From Acidobacteriota bacterium (GTDB taxonomy: Bacteria > Acidobacteriota > Terriglobia > UBA7540), in contig JAKASH010000006.1 in assembly GCA_021828225.1 (NCBI GenBank), positions 1-17,661 of the forward strand: a DNA stretch of 17,661 nucleotides, given 5' to 3'. This document shows, piece after piece, positions 1 through 6,978 of the stretch. The number at the start of each line of letters is the position of its first letter. The first letter of the stretch is position 1. Made by a program: the position numbers and the translations under genes. The notes under the pieces are model-generated. The model saw nothing but the letters and a program-made list of their open reading frames with translations. It searched no databases and was not told where the DNA came from.

Positions 1-79
1 GCGCTTCGAAGGCCAGATTGCCAGTTCCCCCTATCTGCCCTACTTCCGTAGAGGCGTTCAGTTAACCACGCTTGACTAA
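1..79 (+). CDS. Possible C-terminal end of an upstream protein (partial)
   Basis: One + strand frame is open from the window edge to a TAA at 77-79 and reads as 25 residues beginning RFEGQIASSPYLPYF. The aromatic and charged mix looks protein-like, while the other two forward frames read as low-information sequence and stop earlier. The gene would converge with the minus-strand CPBP gene that ends at 128. I do not recognise the family, and so short a tail could be chance. Confidence 0.3.
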   Translation, partial: RFEGQIASSPYLPYFRRGVQLTTLD

Positions 80-127
80 TCAAGACTATTCGCAAGTCCT
101 AATTTGCGGCATGAATAATCCCGTTGC

Positions 128-814
128 TTAAGGAACGTGATAAAAGAAGTAACCGGGGCCGACGCGCATGCTGTGGATGAGCCACGCCGGGGAAAGGCCG
201 CCGATCAGGAAGCCGGCAGTTGCCTGCACAAAGGCCAGCGGCCAGATGTTGGGATGGCGAATGAAGACCTCCGCAAGGACGAACCCGCCGACAAAAGTCG
301 CCACCATCAAAACGGGATTGGGAATGTGAGCGCCGGCAAACATCAGGGCAACAGCAAAAGAGCTGAGGTGCGGCGTGCGCATAATCCTCATCAGCCGCCG
401 GTGAAAGTACGATTGCGTCAGGTACATCTGAAAGGAACACCAGATCATGTAGCCGAAAAAGGAGAGCCACACGTGCAGCGAGGCGAGCTTGCTGGCGCTA
501 TCATGGTTCCAGAGAGCATAAGCCACGGCAAGAAGAATGACGACAGCGAACAGCAGAAGGCTGATCCGCGCGCACGGGCGGAACTCGCGCCTCGTGAGTC
601 CCATCTGCTCCGGGGTGTCGCCGTAGAACCGATGGCTGAAGACGACCGCGGCGAAAAGCGGAATTACCAGATAAGGGTAAGTATCCTGCCAGCGCCAGAT
701 GTAAAGGAGAATCCCCGCGTAGACAGCCAGAATCTCGATCGCCGTAATCGCCGGACTGACGGAGCGAACTCCGCGAGGAGGTCGAACCTCGACTTCCGAA
801 CCTGCCGTGCTCAT
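128..814 (-). CDS. CPBP-family intramembrane protease-like protein with degenerate active-site residues
   Basis: This is a 228-residue polytopic membrane protein with hydrophobic segments near residues 24-41, 47-60, 83-101, 115-133, 152-168, 171-185 and 190-210. It resembles the CPBP (Abi/CAAX) family. The FxxxH motif is present as F159-AGA-H163, followed by IPNPVL. The usual EExxxR motif is Q134-S-YFH-R139, and the last metal-ligand histidine position appears as Q197 in FVQATAGF. Family members are proteases or protein-modifying membrane enzymes; losing several ligands makes peptidase activity here doubtful. I chose ATG 812-814 because AGGAG and GAGGG lie 5-11 nt upstream on the minus strand; an in-frame extension to 871 adds 19 residues without support. 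It stands alone, with a TATAAT about 80 nt upstream. The substrate is unknown. Confidence 0.75.
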   Translation of the reverse strand: MSTAGSEVEVRPPRGVRSVSPAITAIEILAVYAGILLYIWRWQDTYPYLVIPLFAAVVFSHRFYGDTPEQMGLTRREFRPCARISLLLFAVVILLAVAYALWNHDSASKLASLHVWLSFFGYMIWCSFQMYLTQSYFHRRLMRIMRTPHLSSFAVALMFAGAHIPNPVLMVATFVGGFVLAEVFIRHPNIWPLAFVQATAGFLIGGLSPAWLIHSMRVGPGYFFYHVP

Positions 815-894
815 GGATACCCTCGCTCCTATTCTATGCCAGGGATCGCGGGAGAACATCATCGCCATCACTTGCCACTTAAGGAAGCTTGCAA

Positions 895-900
895 ATTATA
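895..900 (-). promoter_or_regulatory. Candidate -10 box for the CPBP gene
   Basis: A perfect TATAAT reads on the minus strand 81 nt upstream of the chosen start at 814. I could not find a convincing -35 hexamer 16-18 bp further upstream (right), so the call rests on the -10 match alone. Confidence 0.3.
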
Positions 901-942
901 GCGACAACATTTCTTCTAGCGGTGCTGTCCTCAGCGCCGAAA

Positions 943-966
943 AGCGCCAGTGGGGCCACCGGCGCT
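943..966 (-). terminator. Hairpin, possible terminator of the small minus-strand gene
   Basis: AGCGCC (943-948) pairs with GGCGCT (961-966), and GTGG (950-953) pairs with CCAC (956-959), with one mismatch between the two blocks. Read on the minus strand the hairpin is followed by CTTTTCGG, a short T run. It lies about 165 nt downstream of the stop of the gene at 1131-1445. A second copy of AGCGCC at 933-938 could compete for the same arm. The rest of the gap between the two minus-strand genes (815-1130) shows nothing else beyond the TATAAT at 895-900. Confidence 0.4.
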
Positions 967-1130
967 ACCATTGACCGTGTCGCAATCATTTGTGATCCCT
1001 TGTAAGTCGCCTCGAAACGGACAACTGGAGATGGTGTCCAGGATGCTTCTCGCGTTGCAGGTTTCGCTCATAATAAATTCTCGGCAGCACGGCGGCTGCC
1101 AAGCGTGCCCAAAGTGAGATGGCGAGGCGA

Positions 1131-1445
1131 TCAGGAGGATGGGTGTCCAGCCTCCAACCGGCGGACCAAGGCGATGGTTTCATCCCTGGAAAGCGAAACC
1201 GGTGCGAAGAATTCTTCCCATTCAACATCGGGAAAGCCAAGGCGCGTCAATTTTGCGGGCAGCAACTGGCGAAGGAGTGCGGGGCCGTCGGAAGGGATGG
1301 AGGCGAGAGCATTGAAGATGACCTGATGTAGTTGCACCCGCCAGCGGTAGTTGCGGAGCAACGGCATGACGGCCTCTCTGAGGGAACCCTGCGGAGTGCC
1401 AACGCATAGCGCCTGGATTAGCAGCTTTTCAGGATCTGTTTCCAT
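1131..1445 (-). CDS. Small hypothetical protein (104 aa)
   Basis: This is a minus-strand frame starting at ATG 1443-1445 and ending with TGA at 1131-1133. The product starts METDPEKLLIQ and is soluble, leucine- and arginine-rich, probably helical, with an acidic-aromatic patch (VEWEEFF) near residue 74. It has protein-like composition, unlike the overlapping frames, but I do not recognise a family. Upstream of the ATG there is only a weak purine run (GGGAAA directly before it). A TTG start at 1491-1493 is possible but has no ribosome-binding site. The repeat-derived frame 1429-1848 overlaps its start by 17 nt. No function is proposed. Confidence 0.5.
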   Translation of the reverse strand: METDPEKLLIQALCVGTPQGSLREAVMPLLRNYRWRVQLHQVIFNALASIPSDGPALLRQLLPAKLTRLGFPDVEWEEFFAPVSLSRDETIALVRRLEAGHPSS

Positions 1446-1848
1446 TTTCCCGAGCTGAAGAATACGCCCCCTCAACGGCCCCGGCCGTGTCAAGTCGGCG
1501 CGCCGACACTGCCCTGTCTAGCCCCCGGTTCGTTTCCGGTTCGTTTTTCGCCGATCCTTTGTTTTCAACCACTTCGGTAGCTTCGTTTTCCGGTTCGTTT
1601 CCGGTTCGTTTTTTCGGCACATTCTTTATTATCAATAAGTTGGCTAGCTTCGTTTTAGCTTCGTTTCCGGTTCGTTTTTTTACTAGATCTTTTGTTTGCA
1701 GCAACTTCCCCGGTTCGTTTTTTAAAAAAGAATTCTTTTGTTCCTCAAAATTTCCTGTTCTTTCATGCTGCGAATCAAATAAGTTGTCTGGAAACAGTTT
1801 GTTACAAATAATCTGTGAGGCAGATGGGGCTGGAATTGTGGTGAGCAT
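1429..1848 (-). CDS. Low-complexity, repeat-derived reading frame with NEP/RTGNE motifs
   Basis: A minus-strand frame of about 139 residues (ATG 1846-1848) passes through the 11-bp repeat array. Its translation contains recurrent RTGNE/NEP units, for example KKRTGNEA, KKRTGNEP and KNEPETN, and a KNEPGKLLQTKD stretch. The product would be very polar, Lys/Asn/Glu-rich, with no signal peptide or membrane segment. No clear ribosome-binding site precedes the ATG. The repeating peptide arises because the doubled 11-mer is read in two frames, so the frame may be a by-product of the DNA repeat rather than a selected protein. I list it because nothing else occupies the region. Confidence 0.2.
   Translation of the reverse strand: MLTTIPAPSASQIICNKLFPDNLFDSQHERTGNFEEQKNSFLKNEPGKLLQTKDLVKKRTGNEAKTKLANLLIIKNVPKKRTGNEPENEATEVVENKGSAKNEPETNRGLDRAVSARRLDTAGAVEGAYSSARENGNRS
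1515..1765. repeat. AT-rich array of an 11-bp repeat (CCGGTTCGTTT)
   Basis: Copies of CCGGTTCGTTT start at about 1525, 1536, 1590, 1601, 1667 and 1710, with a decayed copy near 1754. Paired copies are 11 bp apart. The last copy of each cluster to the next is 65, 66, 43 and 44 bp, close to multiples of 22. Shorter TTCGTTT cores at 1649, 1660 and 1671 keep the 11-bp step, and one at 1582 lies 12 bp before its neighbour at 1594. The + strand is strikingly T-rich here (many T4-T7 runs), unlike the GC-rich flanks. Copies are separated by unrelated sequence of unequal length, so this is not a CRISPR array. Confidence 0.75.
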
Positions 1849-2463
1849 TGTCTTTTTTCTTGTGGCCGGAGGCGCTGGCGAAATCGCGGCCAAGAGTTAC
1901 TTAACTAGACTACATGAAGCCGGTCCGGAAGTCAAGATATTTCTTCCCTGGCTTTCGCTCCACTTTCACCGTTGTAGCGTTCGGCCTTTAACGCTGCGGG
2001 TTTTGCCAGGAATTCCGGTCAAGAGCCCCGGGGCCATAAGACGGACCCTGATCACAAAGGCGGGATGCGCAACGTTCATTTTCTAACGCTGCGGTCTGTG
2101 TTTATTTCATACGGAAAAGCCGCAGCCCTGGAGGGCAGACCCTGTGGTACAAAGGCACCCGGGTTCTCGATAGGCCAAAGCCCTCCCCTACCCTTTTTGC
2201 AAATTTTGCAAAAGCCGGTGGGGGAAGTAACGCCAGGGCGTCCTTGTAAATCAAATGTTCATAGGGACTTTGAGGACTATGCAGAAGTCCTGGCAAGCAG
2301 TTATACTTGAACTTTTGTACACGCTGGGTCCTTTCCCACAAGGCACGGCCAAGCCTAAGGAGCCACATCTGCAAGGCCGCAAAGAATACTCTTACTGAGC
2401 CCCTTGGGAATACTGGAAAGTCAGGTACAGATCTTGCAAACTTTTCGACAGCGCCACCCGCAG
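1766..2463. other. Intergenic stretch without a confident gene, palindrome-rich
   Basis: About 700 nt lie between the repeat array and the receptor gene. Forward frames here (for example 2065-2310) have no ribosome-binding site and unnatural composition. The stretch holds a series of short inverted repeats: 2125-2136 (GCCCT/AGGGC), 2157-2164 (ACCCGGGT), 2185-2224 (long imperfect hairpin), 2230-2241 (ACGCC/GGCGT) and 2265-2290 (GGACTT/AAGTCC). It probably includes the promoter or leader of the receptor gene, but I found no persuasive -35/-10 pair. Confidence 0.5.
2185..2224. repeat. Long imperfect hairpin, possibly a dispersed-repeat remnant
   Basis: CCCCTACC (2185-2192) pairs with GGTGGGGG (2217-2224) with one T-G pair. 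Inside it CTTTT (2193-2197) pairs with AAAAG (2210-2214), then GC (2199-2200) with GC (2208-2209), with small bulges at 2198 and 2215-2216. The loop is AT-rich. It lies about 240 nt before the receptor start, on the side expected for a leader or a dispersed palindromic repeat. Confidence 0.5.
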
Positions 2464-5025
2464 ATGGGAGGATTCGTGACTCCCATTCTGGCACTTCTCC
2501 TCGGATTGCTCTTTTTCTGCGGTCCCGCCCTGGGTGCGGCAGACCCCCAGCAAACCCAGGTTTTGCAGGGCGAAGTCGTCAATGAAAATAAGGTGCCGAT
2601 CGGGGGTGTCGACTGCGTCCTCAAAGGAGGCATGCTTCCCAGCGAGGGGATCACGGTCACGACTGGGGCGTTGGGCAAATTCAGCATCGGAGGCCTGCTG
2701 CCAGGGAACTACGACCTGACTTGCACCGCCCTTGGGTACGAGCCTTACGTCAAGACGGGTTTGCCCGTCACTTCGACCTTGGCTCCTTATGTGCACATCG
2801 TCATGCCGACGCTCAAGAAGGTTATTCAACAGGTCGAAGTCAGCGCGTCGGCCGGCAAAGTCGCTGCGGAGAGCTCTTCTCAGCCCTCGACGATTAGCGC
2901 GGCGGCCCTGACGACTCTGCCGATTGCCGAGCAGAAATTCAAAGCGGCCCTCCCGCTGGTGCCCGGAGTGATCCGCAGCCCGACCGGCAAGATCAGCATT
3001 AAGGGAAGCGTCGAGAACCAGGGCATGCTGCTGATAGACGGCGCCCAGGCCGTCGATCCCATCACTGGCAGTTATGACATCGACCTCTCGATCGACGCCA
3101 TTCAATCGCTCAATGTTTACAAGGCGCCCTTTGGCGCTCAGTACAGCGGATTTTCAGGCGGCCTAACGACTATTGAGACAAAAGCTCCCGGGTACAAGTG
3201 GGGCTGGGACCTCAATGATTTTTTCCCGGGCTTTCGAGGCAGGAACGGGCACCTGGTGGGCGTTAATGACTGGTCGCCCCGGCTCAATTTCACAGGCCCG
3301 CTCTGGAAAAACAACCTGAATTTCTCCGAATCGTTTATCTACAACATTGAAAAGATCCCTGTCCGCGGCCTGGCCTGGCCTCACAATGAAACCAAGAAGG
3401 AGAGCTGGAATTCCTTCACGACGCTCCAGTACGTTTTTTCGCCCCATCACCTGGCGTCGGTTTATCTTCATGTGTTCCCTCAGAAGCAGGAGTTTGCCAA
3501 CATCAGTGCGCTCGTCCAGCAGCCGGCCTCTTCGAATTACGCCGAGCGTGGTTTTTCCGTGCAAGGTAATGATAATTACCAGTTCAGCTCGGGCGGCATC
3601 CTGACCAGCCTCTTCAAATACACCCAATTCGACGCGTACGCGCACGGGCAAGGTCCGCTGGATATGCTGGTCACTCCCAATGGCTATGGCGGAAACTATT
3701 TCAATGCCTGGAATAGAACGAGCCACCAGGAAGAGGGAAACATTATTTACCGCCTGCCCGGCTGGCAATGGCTTGGAAAGCACAAGGTCGACGTTGGCGG
3801 AGATCTCATTTACCGCACCTACGATGGAACCAGCCAGTCGCACACCATTCTGGTCACCCGGCAGGATGGTTCGGTTGCGCAACAGGTTAATTTTCTGGGC
3901 CCGGGAGGAATTCCCACCAGCCAGACTCCCGCTTTCCTTTCTTCGAGGAATGCGGAAGGAGCGGCATTTGTCGGCGATCACTGGATGTTCCGCGATAACG
4001 CCGCTGTGGACCTGGGCTTCCAGTATTATGGCCAGGCCGTTGGCCAGGCGGCCACCTTCGCTCCGCGGCTGGGGTTTGTGTACTCGCCGGGGAAGAACGG
4101 GAAGAACATCCTGCGGGCCGGGGTTGGCATCTTCAAGTCACGAGTGCCCCTGCTGGCCAGCGATTTTGGCAGCAATCCTGTGCAGGTGGTTACACAGTTT
4201 GATAACCAGGGGAACGTGCTGGGCCCTTCGATCCCCTATCAGAATCAGTGCGCGACAAGGACTTCAACGGGGCTGCGTGTTGTGCCTGACTGTTCGGATC
4301 TTGATGCCACACCCTACAACCTGACCTGGAGGGCCGAATTCGACCGCCAGCTTACCAACCACGTTGCACTCAAGATCAGCTACCTTCAGAGCAACACGTA
4401 CCGGGAATTTGTTATCAACCCGATCCAGACTTCTCCAACCGAGGCGACGATGTTGCTCGCTAACCGTGGGGCCTCGCGCTATCACGAACTTGAAGCCATG
4501 GTGAGCTATCGCGACGAAAAGGGAAACGAGCTGAACACTTCTTACGTGCGCAGCCGGTCGATCGGCGATCTGAACGCCGTCTCCAGCGTCTTTGTTCCTT
4601 TCGAAGAGCCGATTATTCGCCCGGATACTTATACAAACCTGAACGCGGATGTTCCGGATCGCTTTATTTCATGGGGTATCCTTCACCTTCCTAAGAAAAT
4701 TGTATTTGCGCCTATCATCGACTGGCACACCGGCTTTCCCTGGTCCACCATTAATGCCGAGCAAGCGTACGTTGGTGTGGCCAACAGTAATCGATTTCCG
4801 GGGTTTTTCTCGTTTGATTTCAAGGTGTGGAAGGTTCTTCCCTTGCCGCACTGGCTTCCCTTCGGAGCTGGCGGGCTCAAGTTGCGGTGGGGTATCGGTT
4901 TCCACAACGCCACCAACGCCCTGGACCCTCTCGCCGTTTACAACAACATTGATTCCCCGTACTACGCGCACTTCGTGGGTTTTCAGCACCGCGTGATCGA
5001 TATCAATGTTGATACCGGCCCTTGA
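2464..5025 (+). CDS. TonB-dependent outer-membrane receptor with carboxypeptidase-like N-terminal domain
   Basis: The product is about 853 residues. A hydrophobic signal segment (residues 6-25, ending near ALGA) is followed by a carboxypeptidase-regulatory-like beta domain (about 30-115), a plug domain (about 135-245, with IDGAQAVDP and GAQYSGFSGG typical of plugs) and a long beta-barrel with alternating aromatic strands. This layout is typical of the large acidobacterial and Bacteroidetes receptors thought to import oligosaccharides or other large nutrients through TonB/ExbBD energy. The ligand cannot be read from sequence. The start is uncertain: ATG 2464 has no ribosome-binding site. GGGAGG (2466-2471) lies 4 nt before an in-frame GTG at 2476. 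A TTG at 2404 would add 20 residues including the basic RQRH stretch, a better n-region for a signal peptide. The C-terminus ends VDTGP and lacks the terminal aromatic residue usual in barrel proteins. Confidence 0.88.
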   Translation: MGGFVTPILALLLGLLFFCGPALGAADPQQTQVLQGEVVNENKVPIGGVDCVLKGGMLPSEGITVTTGALGKFSIGGLLPGNYDLTCTALGYEPYVKTGLPVTSTLAPYVHIVMPTLKKVIQQVEVSASAGKVAAESSSQPSTISAAALTTLPIAEQKFKAALPLVPGVIRSPTGKISIKGSVENQGMLLIDGAQAVDPITGSYDIDLSIDAIQSLNVYKAPFGAQYSGFSGGLTTIETKAPGYKWGWDLNDFFPGFRGRNGHLVGVNDWSPRLNFTGPLWKNNLNFSESFIYNIEKIPVRGLAWPHNETKKESWNSFTTLQYVFSPHHLASVYLHVFPQKQEFANISALVQQPASSNYAERGFSVQGNDNYQFSSGGILTSLFKYTQFDAYAHGQGPLDMLVTPNGYGGNYFNAWNRTSHQEEGNIIYRLPGWQWLGKHKVDVGGDLIYRTYDGTSQSHTILVTRQDGSVAQQVNFLGPGGIPTSQTPAFLSSRNAEGAAFVGDHWMFRDNAAVDLGFQYYGQAVGQAATFAPRLGFVYSPGKNGKNILRAGVGIFKSRVPLLASDFGSNPVQVVTQFDNQGNVLGPSIPYQNQCATRTSTGLRVVPDCSDLDATPYNLTWRAEFDRQLTNHVALKISYLQSNTYREFVINPIQTSPTEATMLLANRGASRYHELEAMVSYRDEKGNELNTSYVRSRSIGDLNAVSSVFVPFEEPIIRPDTYTNLNADVPDRFISWGILHLPKKIVFAPIIDWHTGFPWSTINAEQAYVGVANSNRFPGFFSFDFKVWKVLPLPHWLPFGAGGLKLRWGIGFHNATNALDPLAVYNNIDSPYYAHFVGFQHRVIDINVDTGP

Positions 5026-5123
5026 CCCTGCTTGCGGCGCACCACAGCGGGAGTTTGCAAGGTCGCCCGGTGGCTCTCCGAACACCAACGATGAATTATT
5101 CCGGCCGCTGATGCTTGATCGGC

Positions 5124-5129
5124 TATAAT
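5124..5129 (+). promoter_or_regulatory. Candidate -10 box before the ArnT-like gene
   Basis: A perfect TATAAT lies 17 nt before ATG 5147. No good -35 is visible at 5101-5106. If used, transcription would begin around 5136 and leave a leader of only about 11 nt with no Shine-Dalgarno sequence, so this could be a near-leaderless transcript. The gap from the receptor stop (5026-5146) holds no obvious terminator. Confidence 0.4.
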
Positions 5130-5146
5130 GCTTGGTTCGACACAAA

Positions 5147-6970
5147 ATGGAACAGACTGCCCTTCAACCTGAACATCCCCGACCAACCACGTTATCTCCC
5201 GCCCGGCGTTCCATCCCATGGATCCTGCTCGGGCTGATCTGGCTGGCCGTGTATTTTCAGGGTGCCTTTCGCCCCCCTTTGCTCGATGACGCCGACTCCA
5301 CGCACGCGGAGGCGGCACGGGAAATGTACCGGACAGGCGACTACGTTACACTGCATATCAACGGCGTCCGGTATCTCGAAAAGCCTCCGCTGCCCTATTG
5401 GCTGGTATCCTTCGCGTTCGCGGGTTTCGGCGTTTCGGAGTTCGGCGTGCGCCTGCCCATCATCCTGACGGTCCTGCTTTTGATCGGGCTTGGAGCGCTC
5501 TGGGGACGGCGCGCTTTCGGCGAGCGAGGGGGAATTTACGCAGGACTGTTTGTCGCTACGAGTGTCGGATGTTTTCTCTTTACCCGGATTTTTATACCCG
5601 ACGTCATTCTCAGCTTCCTGATTGCGCTTACGCTCTACTTTTTTCTCTCCGCATTTGAAGCGCGCAGGCCCAAAGAATGGCGCTGGTACGCCGGCTACGC
5701 CGTACTGGCACTCGGCTTTCTGACCAAAGGCTTGGTGGTGCTGGTTTTTGTGGGCTTCCCCGCCATCGGCTACCTGCTGCTGAGCGGTGAGTGGCGAAGA
5801 TGGCGGGAACTGCGCCTGGGCAAAGGCATCGCCCTCTTTTTCCTGATCGCGGCGCCGTGGCCAATCCTGGCGGGCATTCGGAACCGCGGTTTTTTCTGGT
5901 TCTATTTCATGAACGAGCAGTTCCTGCGGTTCCTCGGAGAACGGTATCCGCGCGACTACAACAAGATGCCCGCGCTGGCCTATTGGGGCTTGCACCTGGT
6001 GTGGCTGTTCCCGTGGAGCCTATACTTTCCGCTGATTTTTCGTGACCTGCGGCGGGACATCTCCGCAGTCCGCAAACCTTCAGGATTGTCGTTTGCCACG
6101 CGCACCCGTGCGCTCTGCTGGATCTGGGCAGGAGTGGTGCTCGTCTTCTTTTCGTTTTCGACCAACCAGGAGTACTACACTTTCCCGGCTTACCTGCCGC
6201 TGCTGTTGCTGATCGCCGGAAGCCTTGCGCAGGAGGAGCAGCAGGAACGCTCAAGCCGGTGGACCATTCTGGGCAATAGCCTTTATGCCGCGGCGGGAGT
6301 GGTTGCAGGAGCGGTCCTGGTGTGGGCGCTGTGGGTGTCGCGGCATGTGCCGCCCACGGACAACCTGGGGCAACTGCTGGTTCATCGCGACGTCGCACAC
6401 AACACGCTCTCCATGTCGAAATTTTTCGACCTTACCACCTCGGCATTTGCCGCGCTGCGGCTTCCGGCCGGACTTGCCGCCGCCGCCTTGCTGGTGGGCC
6501 CGCTGGTCGCGCTGATCCTTCGCCTGCGAAAGAAAAAAGTTGCCGCCACTTGGGCGATGGGCATTGCCACCGCCGTTTTTCTTATCGCGGCTCAAATTGC
6601 CTTTGTGCGCTTCGGACCGTTTATGTCTTCAAAGCGCCTGGCGGACGTGATCAAGCGGCAGGAGAAGCCCGGCGATCTGGTGATGATTTATGGCGACCAG
6701 GCTTACGGTTCGTCGCTGCTCTTCTACCTGAAGAGACATATCGACCTGGTGAACGGGGCTACGACCTCGATGTGGTTTGGATCAACGTTTCCGGATGCGC
6801 CGCACATCTTTCTGAATGATACGGACCTGATTAACGACTGGAAGGGCAAGCACCGTGTGTTCCTGTTTGTGCCACCGCGGCAAATTGAGCGAGTGAAAAC
6901 AATCCTGCCCCAACCGCGGTACGTTATCGCGGAAAATTCAGGGAAAGTTCTCTACAGTAACAAGCCGTGA
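5147..6970 (+). CDS. ArnT-like membrane glycosyltransferase (GT83 / PMT-like)
   Basis: This 607-residue integral membrane protein has around a dozen hydrophobic segments. After the first helix the periplasmic loop carries DDADSTHAEAAREM (D47, D48, D50, E55) and then the EKPPLPYW motif (78-85). A second acidic residue, D152 in TRIFIPD, sits after the third or fourth helix. These match the ArnT family, which transfers a sugar such as L-Ara4N from undecaprenyl phosphate to lipid A or another acceptor on the periplasmic face of the inner membrane. A soluble C-terminal part (about residues 490-607) follows the last helices, as in ArnT. ATG 5147 was chosen over TTG 5132; neither has a clear ribosome-binding site. 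It converges on the HpnI-like gene with an 8-nt gap. The acceptor is unknown; proximity to hopanoid head-group genes makes lipid A or a hopanoid both conceivable. Confidence 0.85.
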   Translation: MEQTALQPEHPRPTTLSPARRSIPWILLGLIWLAVYFQGAFRPPLLDDADSTHAEAAREMYRTGDYVTLHINGVRYLEKPPLPYWLVSFAFAGFGVSEFGVRLPIILTVLLLIGLGALWGRRAFGERGGIYAGLFVATSVGCFLFTRIFIPDVILSFLIALTLYFFLSAFEARRPKEWRWYAGYAVLALGFLTKGLVVLVFVGFPAIGYLLLSGEWRRWRELRLGKGIALFFLIAAPWPILAGIRNRGFFWFYFMNEQFLRFLGERYPRDYNKMPALAYWGLHLVWLFPWSLYFPLIFRDLRRDISAVRKPSGLSFATRTRALCWIWAGVVLVFFSFSTNQEYYTFPAYLPLLLLIAGSLAQEEQQERSSRWTILGNSLYAAAGVVAGAVLVWALWVSRHVPPTDNLGQLLVHRDVAHNTLSMSKFFDLTTSAFAALRLPAGLAAAALLVGPLVALILRLRKKKVAATWAMGIATAVFLIAAQIAFVRFGPFMSSKRLADVIKRQEKPGDLVMIYGDQAYGSSLLFYLKRHIDLVNGATTSMWFGSTFPDAPHIFLNDTDLINDWKGKHRVFLFVPPRQIERVKTILPQPRYVIAENSGKVLYSNKP

Positions 6971-6978
6971 TGCCGCGC

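Noticed and set aside
71..108. Two short inverted repeats (CTTGA/TCAAG and CGCAA/TTGCG) as a terminator between convergent genes
   Set aside because: Stems are 5 bp, one overlaps the possible stop codon, and no T run follows; too weak to call.
137..901. Long + strand open frame antisense to the CPBP-like gene
   Set aside because: Its translation is rich in Arg, His, Gln and Pro without hydrophobic core patterns, as expected for the complement of a membrane-protein gene in high-GC DNA. The minus-strand frame has helices, a family motif and a ribosome-binding site.
1515..1765. CRISPR-like array
   Set aside because: The repeats are only 11 bp, occur as doublets, and are separated by unequal, partly similar spacers; no cas gene is near.
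1487..2086. + strand open frame of about 200 codons through the repeat array
   Set aside because: It is Phe/Ser-rich because it translates T-rich repeats, has no ribosome-binding site and shows no conserved motif.
2392..3981. Minus-strand frames antisense to the receptor gene
   Set aside because: They are Arg- and Gly-rich without domain features and are explained by codon bias of the receptor gene on the other strand.
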